This document shows, piece by piece, positions 41,474 through 49,218 of a stretch of 64,000 bases of DNA. Under the pieces are notes generated by a model. The model searched no databases, was not told the DNA's origin, and saw only the letters and a program-made list of their open reading frames with translations. Source of the DNA: Planctomycetia bacterium (GTDB taxonomy: Bacteria > Planctomycetota > Planctomycetia > Gemmatales > Gemmataceae); assembly GCA_005772955.1 (NCBI GenBank), contig SXID01000216.1:1-64000 (forward strand), in the 5' to 3' direction. Position 1 is the first letter of the stretch; each line of letters starts with the position of its first letter. Both the position numbers and the translations under genes were made by a program.

Positions 41474-42229
41474 TCAACCCTCGTTCGCGAACACACTGCG
41501 CCCGCCATCGACCTGGAGACACGTCCCGGTCACGAAGTCGTTGTCGAGGAAGTGCAGCACCGCCGCCGCAACGTGAGCCGGACTACCCTCTCGCTTTACC
41601 AGCGTGCCCGCGATCACCTCTTCGCGTTCCGCGGCGCCCACTTCGGGCGGCAGCATCACCGGCCCCGGCAGCACCGCGTTGACGCGCACGTTCGGGTTGC
41701 GCGTGCCCAGTTCCACCGCGAACACTCGCGTTAAGCCCGGTATCGCGGCCTTACTGGGAAAGTACGCGGCGTAGTCCTTGTACGGTCGCGCGTCGGCCCA
41801 GTCGCCGATGTTCACGATGCAGCCGCCCGTTGGTTGCTTCACCATCGCCAGACCCGCGTGCTGACACGTCAGGAATGTACCGAGCAGGTTCGCGTCGAAA
41901 TGTTCGCGCACATCGGCCGCGGTCACGTCCTCAAGTGCCTTGCGGTTCCAGATTGCAGCGCAGTTGATGAGCGCGTCGATGTGGCCGAAGAAGTCGAGCG
42001 TCGCGTTCACCAGTTCGCGCACGGCGGCTTCATCCGCGAGGTCCGCTTGCAGGGGAACCGCCATGACACCGAACCGCGCTTCCAGACTGGTAGCGGTTTC
42101 GTTCGCTTCGTTCTCCGACGTGTTGTAATGCACCGCGATGGCGTACCCGCGGGCCGCGAGCGCCTCCGCGACGTGCAAACCCACCCGCCGCTTCCCGCTG
42201 CCGGTCACCAACGCGACCTTCGCACTCAT
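41474..42229 (-). CDS. SDR-family oxidoreductase, pteridine reductase-like
   Basis: A 251-residue short-chain dehydrogenase/reductase. The dinucleotide site is LVTGSGKRRVGLHVAEAL, whose Arg-containing TGxxxRxG form is typical of pteridine-reductase-like SDRs (PTR1/FolM). INCAAIWNRKAL follows the NAG position, and the active site is AAYFPSKAAIPGL (Tyr-X3-Lys). The usual catalytic Ser position reads VNIGDWAD, as in PTR1-like proteins with Asp. C-terminal TGTCLQVDGGRSV is standard. The upstream DUF1802 gene overlaps it by 4 bp (ATGA), so the two are translationally coupled. Confidence 0.85.
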   Translation of the reverse strand: MSAKVALVTGSGKRRVGLHVAEALAARGYAIAVHYNTSENEANETATSLEARFGVMAVPLQADLADEAAVRELVNATLDFFGHIDALINCAAIWNRKALEDVTAADVREHFDANLLGTFLTCQHAGLAMVKQPTGGCIVNIGDWADARPYKDYAAYFPSKAAIPGLTRVFAVELGTRNPNVRVNAVLPGPVMLPPEVGAAEREEVIAGTLVKREGSPAHVAAAVLHFLDNDFVTGTCLQVDGGRSVFANEG

Positions 42230-42735
42230 CGCTTCACCTCCGTTGCGCCTTCGGTGTCAACTGGGGTGTCGAGCGTCACCCACGTCTTGCACCCGGCGTA
42301 CTCTGGGCGATCGACCGCGTCCACCGGGCGCGCGAGCCGGAACACACGCACGTTCAGGACGAACAGCCCCGGCGTGCGGTAGTGGAACCGCTGCTTCACC
42401 ACATCCGGCGTCCACGCGTGCCGGGCATCGAGGGCGAGCGCATCTTCCAGTTGCGTGGCCTGCGTGACGGATTCGACGCGAACGAAGTGTGTGAAGCGGA
42501 CCACTCCGGCCGCGGGCTTCGCGACTTCCGCGCGTTCTAGCAAGGGCAAGAACTCCGGCTTGACCCCGGCGTGGTGTTCGTGAAAGTACGTTGGGTACAA
42601 CAGGAACTCCGCGTGCTCCGGCCGGAACACACTGCCTTCTTCGGAGATGCCGCCTTTGCGCAGAATCAGCGACTGGCGGCCCTCGGAGAGCGCCTCGCAG
42701 ATCACTGCCCACTCTTTGAATGCGATCGACAGCAT
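42226..42735 (-). CDS. DUF1802 family protein
   Basis: A 169-residue protein starting at the ATG at 42735, preceded by GAGGAG. It matches DUF1802: AFKEWAVICEALSEGRQSLI, LRKGGISEEGSVFRPEHAEF, LYPTYFHEHHAGVKPEF and the C-terminal HAWTPDVVKQRFHYR with LNVRVFRLARP. The function of DUF1802 is unknown. A 4-bp overlap with the following pteridine-reductase-like SDR suggests joint expression. A longer frame reaching into the palindrome 42752-42827 is rejected. Confidence 0.85.
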   Translation of the reverse strand: MLSIAFKEWAVICEALSEGRQSLILRKGGISEEGSVFRPEHAEFLLYPTYFHEHHAGVKPEFLPLLERAEVAKPAAGVVRFTHFVRVESVTQATQLEDALALDARHAWTPDVVKQRFHYRTPGLFVLNVRVFRLARPVDAVDRPEYAGCKTWVTLDTPVDTEGATEVKR

Positions 42736-42751
42736 GGTTTTCTCCTCGTCA

Positions 42752-42827
42752 TTCTTGTGGCGCAGACATTCCTGTCTGTGTGCCTTTAACTCAACGCACA
42801 CAGACAGGAATGTCTGTGCCACAAGAA
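42752..42827. repeat. Inverted repeat, 32-bp arms
   Basis: Arms 42752-42783 and 42796-42827 match at 31 of 32 positions with a 12-bp spacer. The arm contains CAGACATTCCTGTCTG, a nested smaller dyad. It fills the space between the gpsA stop (42833) and the DUF1802 start. Confidence 0.9.
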
Positions 42828-42832
42828 CACGG

Positions 42833-43831
42833 TCACACTCTCTCGTGTTTCGGGCTGCGGGTCATGAGGTCTTGCACCGCCTCGCGCGGCAACTTGTTGT
42901 TGTGGATCACCTCATACACACCCGTCATGATCGGCGCTTCGATACCACTGCGCGTCGTGCGCTCGAACACGCTCTTGCTCGTGAACACGCCCTCCGCAAT
43001 CTGCGGACCCGCGAGCACGTCGCTCAGCGGTTCACCTTTGCCCAGGCGGTAACCCACGCGCCGGTTCCGCCCGTGCGGACTGAAGCACGTTGTAATCAGG
43101 TCGCCGGTCCCCGCGAGTCCGGTGAAGGTCGAAGGTTCCGCGCCGTGCGCGACGCCGAATCGCGTCATCTCGACGAGTCCACGCGTGAGCAGCGCGGCCT
43201 TCGCGTTGTCACCGAAGCCGAGGCCATCGCACACGCCGGCCGCGATCCCGATCACGTTCTTCAGCGCGCCCGCGAGTTCCACGCCGATCAGGTCGCCATT
43301 CGTGTAGACGCGAAACCGGTCGGTGCCGAAGCGCTGTTGCACCCACGCCGCGAGAGCGCCGTCGCTTGCTGCGACGACCACAGAAGTCGGCATCCCTCGC
43401 GCGACTTCTTCCGCGTGACTCGGCCCGCTCAGCACCGCGACGTTCTCCGTTTTCAGCACCTCGCCGATGATTTCGGAGGGCCGGCGGAATGTCGCGATCT
43501 CCAGCCCCTTCGTGAGGCTGACCACCGGCGTGTCGGTTGCGCGAATCAAAGCGAATGGTGCGAGCGTTGCGCGCAGGTATGTGGTAGGGATCGCGCTCAC
43601 CCAACAGTCGACGCCGCTCACCGCTTCGGCCGGATCGCTCGTGATGTGCAACGAATCCGGGAATTTCACGCCGGGGAGTAGGCGTGCGTTCTCGCGTGAC
43701 TCGCGCAGTCGCACCGCGTTCTCGGCGTGAACGCTCCAGAGCCGGACATTGTGTCTCGGGTTCTGCGCGAGCAGGTGCGCAACGGCAGTTCCCCACCCAC
43801 CGCTACCTAGCACCGCAAACGTGATCGGCAT
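42833..43831 (-). CDS. gpsA: NAD(P)-dependent glycerol-3-phosphate dehydrogenase
   Basis: A 332-residue GpsA that reduces dihydroxyacetone phosphate to sn-glycerol-3-phosphate, the backbone of phospholipids. The start is the ATG at 43831 (MPITFAVLG). The cofactor loop is VLGSGGWGTAVAHLLA. VVSLTKGLE and AVLSGPSHAEEVARGMPT are conserved, and the catalytic lysine is in ELAGALKNVIGIAAGVCDG. LAGTGDLITTCFSPHGRNR completes the family signature. Complete and of normal length. Confidence 0.96.
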   Translation of the reverse strand: MPITFAVLGSGGWGTAVAHLLAQNPRHNVRLWSVHAENAVRLRESRENARLLPGVKFPDSLHITSDPAEAVSGVDCWVSAIPTTYLRATLAPFALIRATDTPVVSLTKGLEIATFRRPSEIIGEVLKTENVAVLSGPSHAEEVARGMPTSVVVAASDGALAAWVQQRFGTDRFRVYTNGDLIGVELAGALKNVIGIAAGVCDGLGFGDNAKAALLTRGLVEMTRFGVAHGAEPSTFTGLAGTGDLITTCFSPHGRNRRVGYRLGKGEPLSDVLAGPQIAEGVFTSKSVFERTTRSGIEAPIMTGVYEVIHNNKLPREAVQDLMTRSPKHERV

Positions 43832-44059
43832 GGTACATATTTCCACCTACGGAGATGACGCGGCTTCGCGCCCTGGTACATCTTATCCAGCCGTGTACTC
43901 AATCCGCCGGTGTTCCCGGCTCGCATTGAAGTGCCACCCTTTAACTCGCCGATTAATCAGATGAGAGTCGGCACTGGATTACCGGTGTGGTTGCACGGGT
44001 TGGGGAGCCTGTGCCGCCTTGGGGACCGGAACCACGACGCTCTCGCCACGGAGGATGAC

Positions 44060-44284
44060 ATGGCAACGCGACTGAAACTCTTCACTCCCGAAATCGAAGA
44101 AGCCGAACCGAGCACCGAACCGGATGTCCGCGTGCGTCTCGGTGACCTGCTTCCGCTCGTTGCGATGGCACAGCGAATGAACTTCATCTGGCTGAAGGAT
44201 TTCCTCGACGACGAAGTGGGTGTCAGCACCGACCTGTACGAAGTGCTGCAAGCCTTCCGCAGCAGCCGCCCCACGTCCGCCTGA
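44060..44284 (+). CDS. Small acidic hypothetical protein
   Basis: A 74-residue protein starting at the ATG at 44060 with GGAGG nearby. It is acidic at the N terminus (FTPEIEEAEPSTEPDV) and helical at the C terminus (PLVAMAQRMNFIWLKDFLDD, STDLYEVLQAFRSS). No family recognised. It lies alone between gpsA (divergent) and the cyclase gene (convergent, separated by the palindrome 44288-44348). The strong ribosome binding site and good frame support a real gene. Confidence 0.6.
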   Translation: MATRLKLFTPEIEEAEPSTEPDVRVRLGDLLPLVAMAQRMNFIWLKDFLDDEVGVSTDLYEVLQAFRSSRPTSA

Positions 44285-44287
44285 ATA

Positions 44288-44348
44288 GTGGGCAGCACCA
44301 GTTGTTGTTCGGGGCTGAAAACCAAGAACTACAACTGGTGCTGCCCAC
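44288..44348. repeat. Perfect 18-bp inverted repeat between convergent genes
   Basis: Arms 44288-44305 and 44331-44348 are perfect reverse complements (GTGGGCAGCACCAGTTGT) with a 25-bp spacer that pairs partially. It lies between the small acidic protein gene and the cyclase gene, where it could serve as a bidirectional terminator. The GTGGGCAG motif recurs near 3300, 31385 and 37255. Confidence 0.85.
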
Positions 44349-44358
44349 CGCTCGCTGC

Positions 44359-46170
44359 TCACCCCTTGCTCCCCAGCGGGATCACGCCATCCCAGTTTGG
44401 TGGCGGGGTGCGGTTGTTCTTCAAGATGAACTCCGTCAGCACGTCCTTACCGCGATCGTCAGGCGGTACGCGGTGCAAGTGTTTGTACGCAGCGGTCCAG
44501 TCCCCCGCCAGGAACGCATCGAGAGCATTGTCGTATGCGATCAGGTCCGCGTCGGACAGCGCACCCTCGTCTGGTTCGGCGCCGGGCAGCGTCGCGGGCG
44601 GAATCAGTTCCGCAACCACCAGCGGCGTATCCAAACCATAGGGCCGAACCTTCGCCATCCGGCGCACGCGGCCCACGTCGCGCGGAAGTTTCTCTCTCAC
44701 CGCGTCGGCCGTTAGTTCGTCGATGAGAATCGGTACGCGAAGCAACTTGGTCATATCCTGAAGGCGCGACGAGAGATTCACCACCGGGCCGAACACGGTC
44801 ACCTTCGCCTGCTCCGGCGTGCCGATACTACCAGCCACGGCGCGACCGCTCGCGATGCCGATGCCCACGCGAAAGCCGTACAGCGGGTGCGCCGAATCGC
44901 GTCCGACCGCCTCGAACGCGGCGCGAATGCCCAGCGCCGCGCGGCACGCGTGTTCCACCTTCCCCGGCTGTTCGAGCGGCCAACCCCAGAAGCCCATCGC
45001 CGCGTCGCCGAGGAAGTCCGCGATCGCCCCGCGGTTGCTAAGGATGTTTTGCGTCATCAAGCCGAGCGCAGCGCTGACGCGGTTCAGCACTTCGAGCAAG
45101 CGGTCGCCGGCTTCTTCGACCTTGCGTGAGAAACCGCGAAGGTCGCAGAAGAGAACCGTCACGTCGGCCTCGCGCGGTTCGAGCGCGCGGGGCGCGTCGC
45201 CGCCGGACAGCACGTTCATCACGCCAGGCGAGAAGAACCGGCGGAACACGCCCTGCCGCTCGCGCATCACCTGCACCTGGCGCAGCGAACCGAGGATGTT
45301 CCCCACCAGTTCGGTGAACTTCACATCGTCGCGGAGTTCGTTCGACTCCCAGGGCGCGAGCAGTGTAGAAGCCGCGGCCCCGTTGAACCGGCCCGCGACG
45401 TACAGTCCCCAACCTGGGCACGCGTCGCCCGAAACCGGCGTGCAGAACGCCCAGTCGAACCGGCCCTGTAGCGTGAACGGGTCTTCGATTGAAGCGCCTT
45501 GTGGTGTCGCGCCCCAGACGTGAAGCACGGTTTGGTTTTGTTCCGCGACCGCGGCGCGCACGAGTCGCTTGCTCGGCTCAAAGTCGCCTTCGCCGGAGAG
45601 CCGCCGGTCCCAGTGCAACAGCTTCATGCGTGTGTCCGCGTCGGGCGGCAGCGAGACAATCGCGACCGCGTCGGCGCGGCGGATGCCGGCCAGGAGCATA
45701 TCCACCAGCCGGTTGAACAGGTCGTTATCGTCCGTGGCGCTGGAGATCACTTCCGGTAGTTTGCTGAGTACGTCGAGCCGGTGCGGGGCGTCGCGGAACG
45801 CGAGCCGATCGAGTTCGTGGTGCGCGACGGTTCGCATATCGAGAAGCGGCCGGTCATCGCTCGGTGACACTGGGGTGCGCGCGTCGGCGAACGTGAAGGT
45901 GGTGCGCCCGATGACGAACGAGCCGCCGGGGACGAGTTCAAAGTGGTCGGTGGGGCGACCCGCGTGGAACACCGGGTTGGCCGCGCCCGCGAGCTTTCGC
46001 ACTTTCAGTTTCCCGCCGCGAGCGGTGAGTTCCGCGTGCCTTCTCGCAAGGAACAGCTCCCACGCCGCGGACCACTCCGGCGCGCCGCGCCCGAGCACAA
46101 CGGGCACGTCGTTGGGCAGCACGCGGCGCCAGGAGTCAGCCGGGTTCGGGCCTTGTGCGATGAGAATCAT
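44359..46170 (-). CDS. FHA-GAF-class III adenylate/guanylate cyclase domain protein
   Basis: A 603-residue signalling protein starting at the ATG at 46170; open frame further upstream runs through a palindrome and is not protein-like. The FHA domain at about residues 15-100 has FLARRHAELTARG and GGSFVIGRTTFTFAD. A GAF-like region lies at about 125-300. The class III cyclase catalytic domain at about 335-500 has VLFCDLRGFSRK and ADFLGDAAMGFWG (metal-binding Asp residues) and VFGPVVNLSSRLQ. The lysine usual for adenine recognition is not obvious. It probably makes a cyclic nucleotide in response to phosphothreonine binding or a small ligand. Confidence 0.88.
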   Translation of the reverse strand: MILIAQGPNPADSWRRVLPNDVPVVLGRGAPEWSAAWELFLARRHAELTARGGKLKVRKLAGAANPVFHAGRPTDHFELVPGGSFVIGRTTFTFADARTPVSPSDDRPLLDMRTVAHHELDRLAFRDAPHRLDVLSKLPEVISSATDDNDLFNRLVDMLLAGIRRADAVAIVSLPPDADTRMKLLHWDRRLSGEGDFEPSKRLVRAAVAEQNQTVLHVWGATPQGASIEDPFTLQGRFDWAFCTPVSGDACPGWGLYVAGRFNGAAASTLLAPWESNELRDDVKFTELVGNILGSLRQVQVMRERQGVFRRFFSPGVMNVLSGGDAPRALEPREADVTVLFCDLRGFSRKVEEAGDRLLEVLNRVSAALGLMTQNILSNRGAIADFLGDAAMGFWGWPLEQPGKVEHACRAALGIRAAFEAVGRDSAHPLYGFRVGIGIASGRAVAGSIGTPEQAKVTVFGPVVNLSSRLQDMTKLLRVPILIDELTADAVREKLPRDVGRVRRMAKVRPYGLDTPLVVAELIPPATLPGAEPDEGALSDADLIAYDNALDAFLAGDWTAAYKHLHRVPPDDRGKDVLTEFILKNNRTPPPNWDGVIPLGSKG

Positions 46171-46216
46171 GCGTTGAGTGTACCGCCAGTCTGTAGCGAT
46201 AGAACAGAAGAGAACC

Positions 46217-46362
46217 AAAGGCGGAAGAGGGATTAACCACGAAGGCACAAAGGACACAAAGAAGACCGAAGAGAAGAGTGTTTTCAAGACCGGACTTCTT
46301 TTGCCTGTCTTCGTCTTCTTTGTGTCCTTTGTGCCTTCGTGGTTAATCCCTCTTCCGCCTTT
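46217..46362. repeat. Perfect 49-bp inverted repeat between divergent genes
   Basis: Arms 46217-46265 and 46314-46362 are perfect reverse complements over 49 bp with a 48-bp spacer. The arm contains TTAACCACGAAGGCACAAAG, a motif related to repeats found widely in planctomycete and verrucomicrobial genomes. It fills most of the 220-bp space between two divergently transcribed genes, so it cannot be a terminator for either. Confidence 0.92.
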
Positions 46363-46390
46363 ATCGTCTTCTTTCGTCGAGGTTTCATCA

Positions 46391-47353
46391 ATGCCGTACC
46401 CGCAGTTCAACCGGTCGCAGCTCCGGCTCCAGCCACTCGCGAACCGCAAACACGATCTCACGCTCGACGTGTTGCTGCCGCTCGATGCGGGCACCTTCGC
46501 GCATCCTTCGGTTCCGCTCATCGGGCAGCGCCTCGCGGAAGCCAAAGCTCGCGGCGCGTCTCGCATTCTTATGATGGGCGCGCACGTGTTGCGCGCCGGC
46601 GCACAGCGGCACCTCATCGACCTCATGGAACGCGGCCTCGTGACGCTGATCGCGATGAACGGCGCGGGGCCGATTCACGACTGGGAATTTGCGCTCATCG
46701 GCGCCAGCACCGAAAGCGTGGCCCGATACGTGTCGAGCGGCGAGTTCGGACTGTGGGAAGAAACCGGCAAGATGAACGACGCCATCACGAAGGGCGTGAA
46801 AGACGGCATGGGTCTGGGCGAGAGCGTCGGCAGAGCGATTGCGGAGGGTTTCTTCCCGCACAAGCACGCGAGCGTGCTGGCCGCCGCGTACCGGCTGAAG
46901 ATCCCGGTTACGGTTCACATCGGCATCGGCTACGACATCATTCACGAACACCCCAACGCCGACGGCGGCGTTCTGGGGGGCGCGAGCTACACGGACTTCC
47001 TCGTGTTCGCGGAGCAGATCAAGAAGCTCGAAGGCGGTGTCGTGCTGAACTTCGGCACGGCAGTCATGGGACCGGAAGTGTACCTGAAAGCGCTCGCGAT
47101 GGCGCGCAACGTCACGCATCAGAACAACGAGCGCATCGCGAAGTTCACGACCGCAGTTTTCGACCTGTTACCGCTCGGCGACGACTACCACACGCAGGCG
47201 CCGAAGACCGACCCGCGATACTACTACCGGCCGTGGAAGACGATCCTGGTGCGAACGGTTGCGGACGGCGGCGAGAGCTTCTACGTGCAGGGTGACCACA
47301 AAGACACGGTGCCGGCGGTCTGGGGCGCCGCGGTCGCCGCGAGCACCGGTTGA
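46391..47353 (+). CDS. Conserved hypothetical protein (possible deoxyhypusine-synthase-like fold)
   Basis: A 320-residue protein from the ATG at 46391. RILMMGAHVLRAGAQRHLID, then LVTLIAMNGAGPIHDWEFA, resembles the NAD-binding core of deoxyhypusine-synthase-like proteins. EFGLWEETGKMNDAI, VTVHIGIGYDIIHEHPNADG and LEGGVVLNFGTAVMGPEVYL are strongly patterned and look enzymatic. No eIF5A substrate exists in bacteria, so if the fold is right the reaction is different. The family assignment is my inference from motif shape and is uncertain. It lies downstream of the palindrome 46217-46362 and upstream of a sulfotransferase. Confidence 0.55.
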   Translation: MPYPQFNRSQLRLQPLANRKHDLTLDVLLPLDAGTFAHPSVPLIGQRLAEAKARGASRILMMGAHVLRAGAQRHLIDLMERGLVTLIAMNGAGPIHDWEFALIGASTESVARYVSSGEFGLWEETGKMNDAITKGVKDGMGLGESVGRAIAEGFFPHKHASVLAAAYRLKIPVTVHIGIGYDIIHEHPNADGGVLGGASYTDFLVFAEQIKKLEGGVVLNFGTAVMGPEVYLKALAMARNVTHQNNERIAKFTTAVFDLLPLGDDYHTQAPKTDPRYYYRPWKTILVRTVADGGESFYVQGDHKDTVPAVWGAAVAASTG

Positions 47354-47421
47354 TCTTTTCCGGCACTCCGGGTTCGGTTCTACTCTGCCGAGTTGGAGCC
47401 AGAACCCGCACGGAGTTGCCG

Positions 47422-48366
47422 ATGTCCGTTTCGTCACGCCCGCACGCCGGCTCGGTTTTCCGCCGCACGAAGAACGCTCTGCGAGCCGTCGTCCGTGGCG
47501 CGCGGCGGCTCACCGCGAACGACGACCTGCTCCGAAGCGCGGCTGGGCTTCCGGTGCCGGTTTACCTGACAAGCGACCTCGTTCCGTCCGCGCAACCGAC
47601 GCAGGGCGCGATCCCGCACCGGGTCATGGTGTGTTCCATTCCGAAAGCGGGCACGTACTTGATCGGTGAGGCGCTCAGGCGCCTCGGAACGGTCGCGACC
47701 GACTTCCACTTCTCGCTCGACGGCCAGATGGTCATGGACTCCCGGTTCGCCACCCGCGAGGAGGCCCGCAACGAGTTCCGCCGGTTCTGCCACGCGGTGC
47801 CGCTCGAACGCGTTCTCGCGCTGGTCCGGCCCGGTCAGCACGCGGTCAGCCACCTGGAATGCACCCCCCGCGTGCGGGGGCACCTGTCAGGGTTCAAGGT
47901 GGTGTTCGTCCACCGCGACCTGCGTGACGCGCTCGTCTCGTGGCTCCGGTTCCACCAGGACACCGGGCGCGAGGAGCAGTGGAACTGGATCTGGGCGAAG
48001 CACGCGAGCAAGCAGGAGCGGTTCGCGGTGTTCCTGCGCGAAGCGGGCGAGGTGTTCTTCGGTGTGTGCCACGCGATGCGCCCGTGGTTCGCGGACCCAG
48101 CCGCGTTTCCGGTGAAGTTTGAAACGCTCCATGGCGACGACGGACCGGACCTTCAACAGCGGCTGTGTCGCGAGTTGGCGGAGTTTCTGGACCACGCCGA
48201 TCCGTCGGCCGCGTCCGCGCTCGTTCTGCCCGGCCTCACGACCACAAAGACCCTCACGTCGTCGGGTTCGCGCACGAGGCGTGAGGAGTACTGGAGCGAG
48301 GCGGCGGAAGAACTCTTTCTGCGCTTCGGTGGGGCCGAACTCAACGCCCTGTTCGGCTACGTTTGA
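47422..48366 (+). CDS. PAPS-dependent sulfotransferase
   Basis: A 314-residue sulfotransferase starting at the ATG at 47422, preceded by GGAG. VMVCSIPKAGTYLIGEAL at about residue 70 matches the 5'-phosphosulfate loop (SxPKxGT). VVFVHRDLRDALVSWLRFHQ is the 3'-phosphate loop (Arg...Ser). The enzyme moves sulfate from PAPS to a hydroxyl or amino group of an unknown acceptor, perhaps a glycan or lipid. Its stop codon abuts that of the convergent TylF-type methyltransferase gene with no spacer. Confidence 0.85.
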   Translation: MSVSSRPHAGSVFRRTKNALRAVVRGARRLTANDDLLRSAAGLPVPVYLTSDLVPSAQPTQGAIPHRVMVCSIPKAGTYLIGEALRRLGTVATDFHFSLDGQMVMDSRFATREEARNEFRRFCHAVPLERVLALVRPGQHAVSHLECTPRVRGHLSGFKVVFVHRDLRDALVSWLRFHQDTGREEQWNWIWAKHASKQERFAVFLREAGEVFFGVCHAMRPWFADPAAFPVKFETLHGDDGPDLQQRLCRELAEFLDHADPSAASALVLPGLTTTKTLTSSGSRTRREEYWSEAAEELFLRFGGAELNALFGYV

Positions 48367-49182
48367 TCACTCCTCCGCGAACGCTTTGAACACCACCGCT
48401 TGCCCGTTCGACAGCACCAGCGGGCGCATCACACGCGTTGCGAAGAACTCGTCGACCGCGCGGCGTGCGCCTGGGCAGGTAGACCACGCGTAGTCATCGA
48501 ACACTAACACTCCCCCTACCGCGAGCCGCGGGTACACGAATGCGCACGCGTCGCGAATGGACTGATACACGTCGAGGTCGATGTGCGCGAACGCGAACTT
48601 GAGGTCTTCGCACCCCCTGAAGGTGTCGGGGATTAGCCCCGCGTGGAAGCGCACGAACTCCGCGTGGGCCAGTTTCGCGCGCACCTCTTCCAGCGACGTG
48701 TTCGCGAACTCGCCGCCCTTGTAGTACGCGTCGTGTTCGTGCGTGGGCGGCATGCCGGCGAATGTGTCGAACAGGTGCAACTGGCGCGCGTGCGGCGAGT
48801 GTTCGCGAATGAGCTTTGCGAACAGCGCCGCGGTGCCGCCCTTCCACACGCCGGTTTCGATGAAGTCGCCGGGTAAGTGGAGCGATTGTCGCGCGAGCGT
48901 GAAGAGCGTGTAGAGTCGCTCCGGGCCGACACCGGTGCCGGCTTCGAGCGCGGTGACAAGGTAGTCGTGGAATTCGCCGTGGCCGCGAAGTTCACCGTGC
49001 GCGAGCCACGGGGAGAACAGCCAGTCGCCGTGTTCGCTGGGCCGGTAGAACGCGCGATCGGGAATCGCGTCCTGACCAGGGTATCGTGGCGGATACGGGT
49101 GCGACACGACCTCGCGTGAGGTCGTGTCGCCGTTCAACCGCGACCACACCCGGCGCAACAAGCGGGGAACACGCGCGTCCAT
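48367..49182 (-). CDS. TylF/MycF-family O-methyltransferase
   Basis: A 271-residue S-adenosylmethionine-dependent methyltransferase of the macrocin O-methyltransferase family. The SAM-binding loop is GDFIETGVWKGGTAALFA, followed by QLHLFDTFAGMPPTHEHD. The metal-binding Asp residues are in FAHIDLDVYQSIRDA and GGVLVFDDYAW, as in Mg-dependent TylF and MycF. Substrates of the family are usually sugars on secondary metabolites or glycans. A perfect 30-bp hairpin at 49101-49130 lies inside codons 18-27. Convergent with the sulfotransferase. Confidence 0.88.
   Translation of the reverse strand: MDARVPRLLRRVWSRLNGDTTSREVVSHPYPPRYPGQDAIPDRAFYRPSEHGDWLFSPWLAHGELRGHGEFHDYLVTALEAGTGVGPERLYTLFTLARQSLHLPGDFIETGVWKGGTAALFAKLIREHSPHARQLHLFDTFAGMPPTHEHDAYYKGGEFANTSLEEVRAKLAHAEFVRFHAGLIPDTFRGCEDLKFAFAHIDLDVYQSIRDACAFVYPRLAVGGVLVFDDYAWSTCPGARRAVDEFFATRVMRPLVLSNGQAVVFKAFAEE
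49101..49130. repeat. Perfect 13-bp hairpin inside a coding start
   Basis: GCGACACGACCTC and GAGGTCGTGTCGC around a four-base GCGT loop, within codons 18-27 of the methyltransferase gene. It could slow or regulate translation of that gene, or be a protein-binding dyad. Confidence 0.7.
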
Positions 49183-49218
49183 GCGGGAGACTCCGGTCTT
49201 CTGGGTCCGTCGTTTGCC

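Noticed and set aside
44359-46626. A 755-codon version of the cyclase gene starting at 46626
   Set aside because: The extra N-terminal part translates the 49-bp palindrome at 46217-46362 and antisense of the next gene. The FHA domain begins right after the ATG at 46170.
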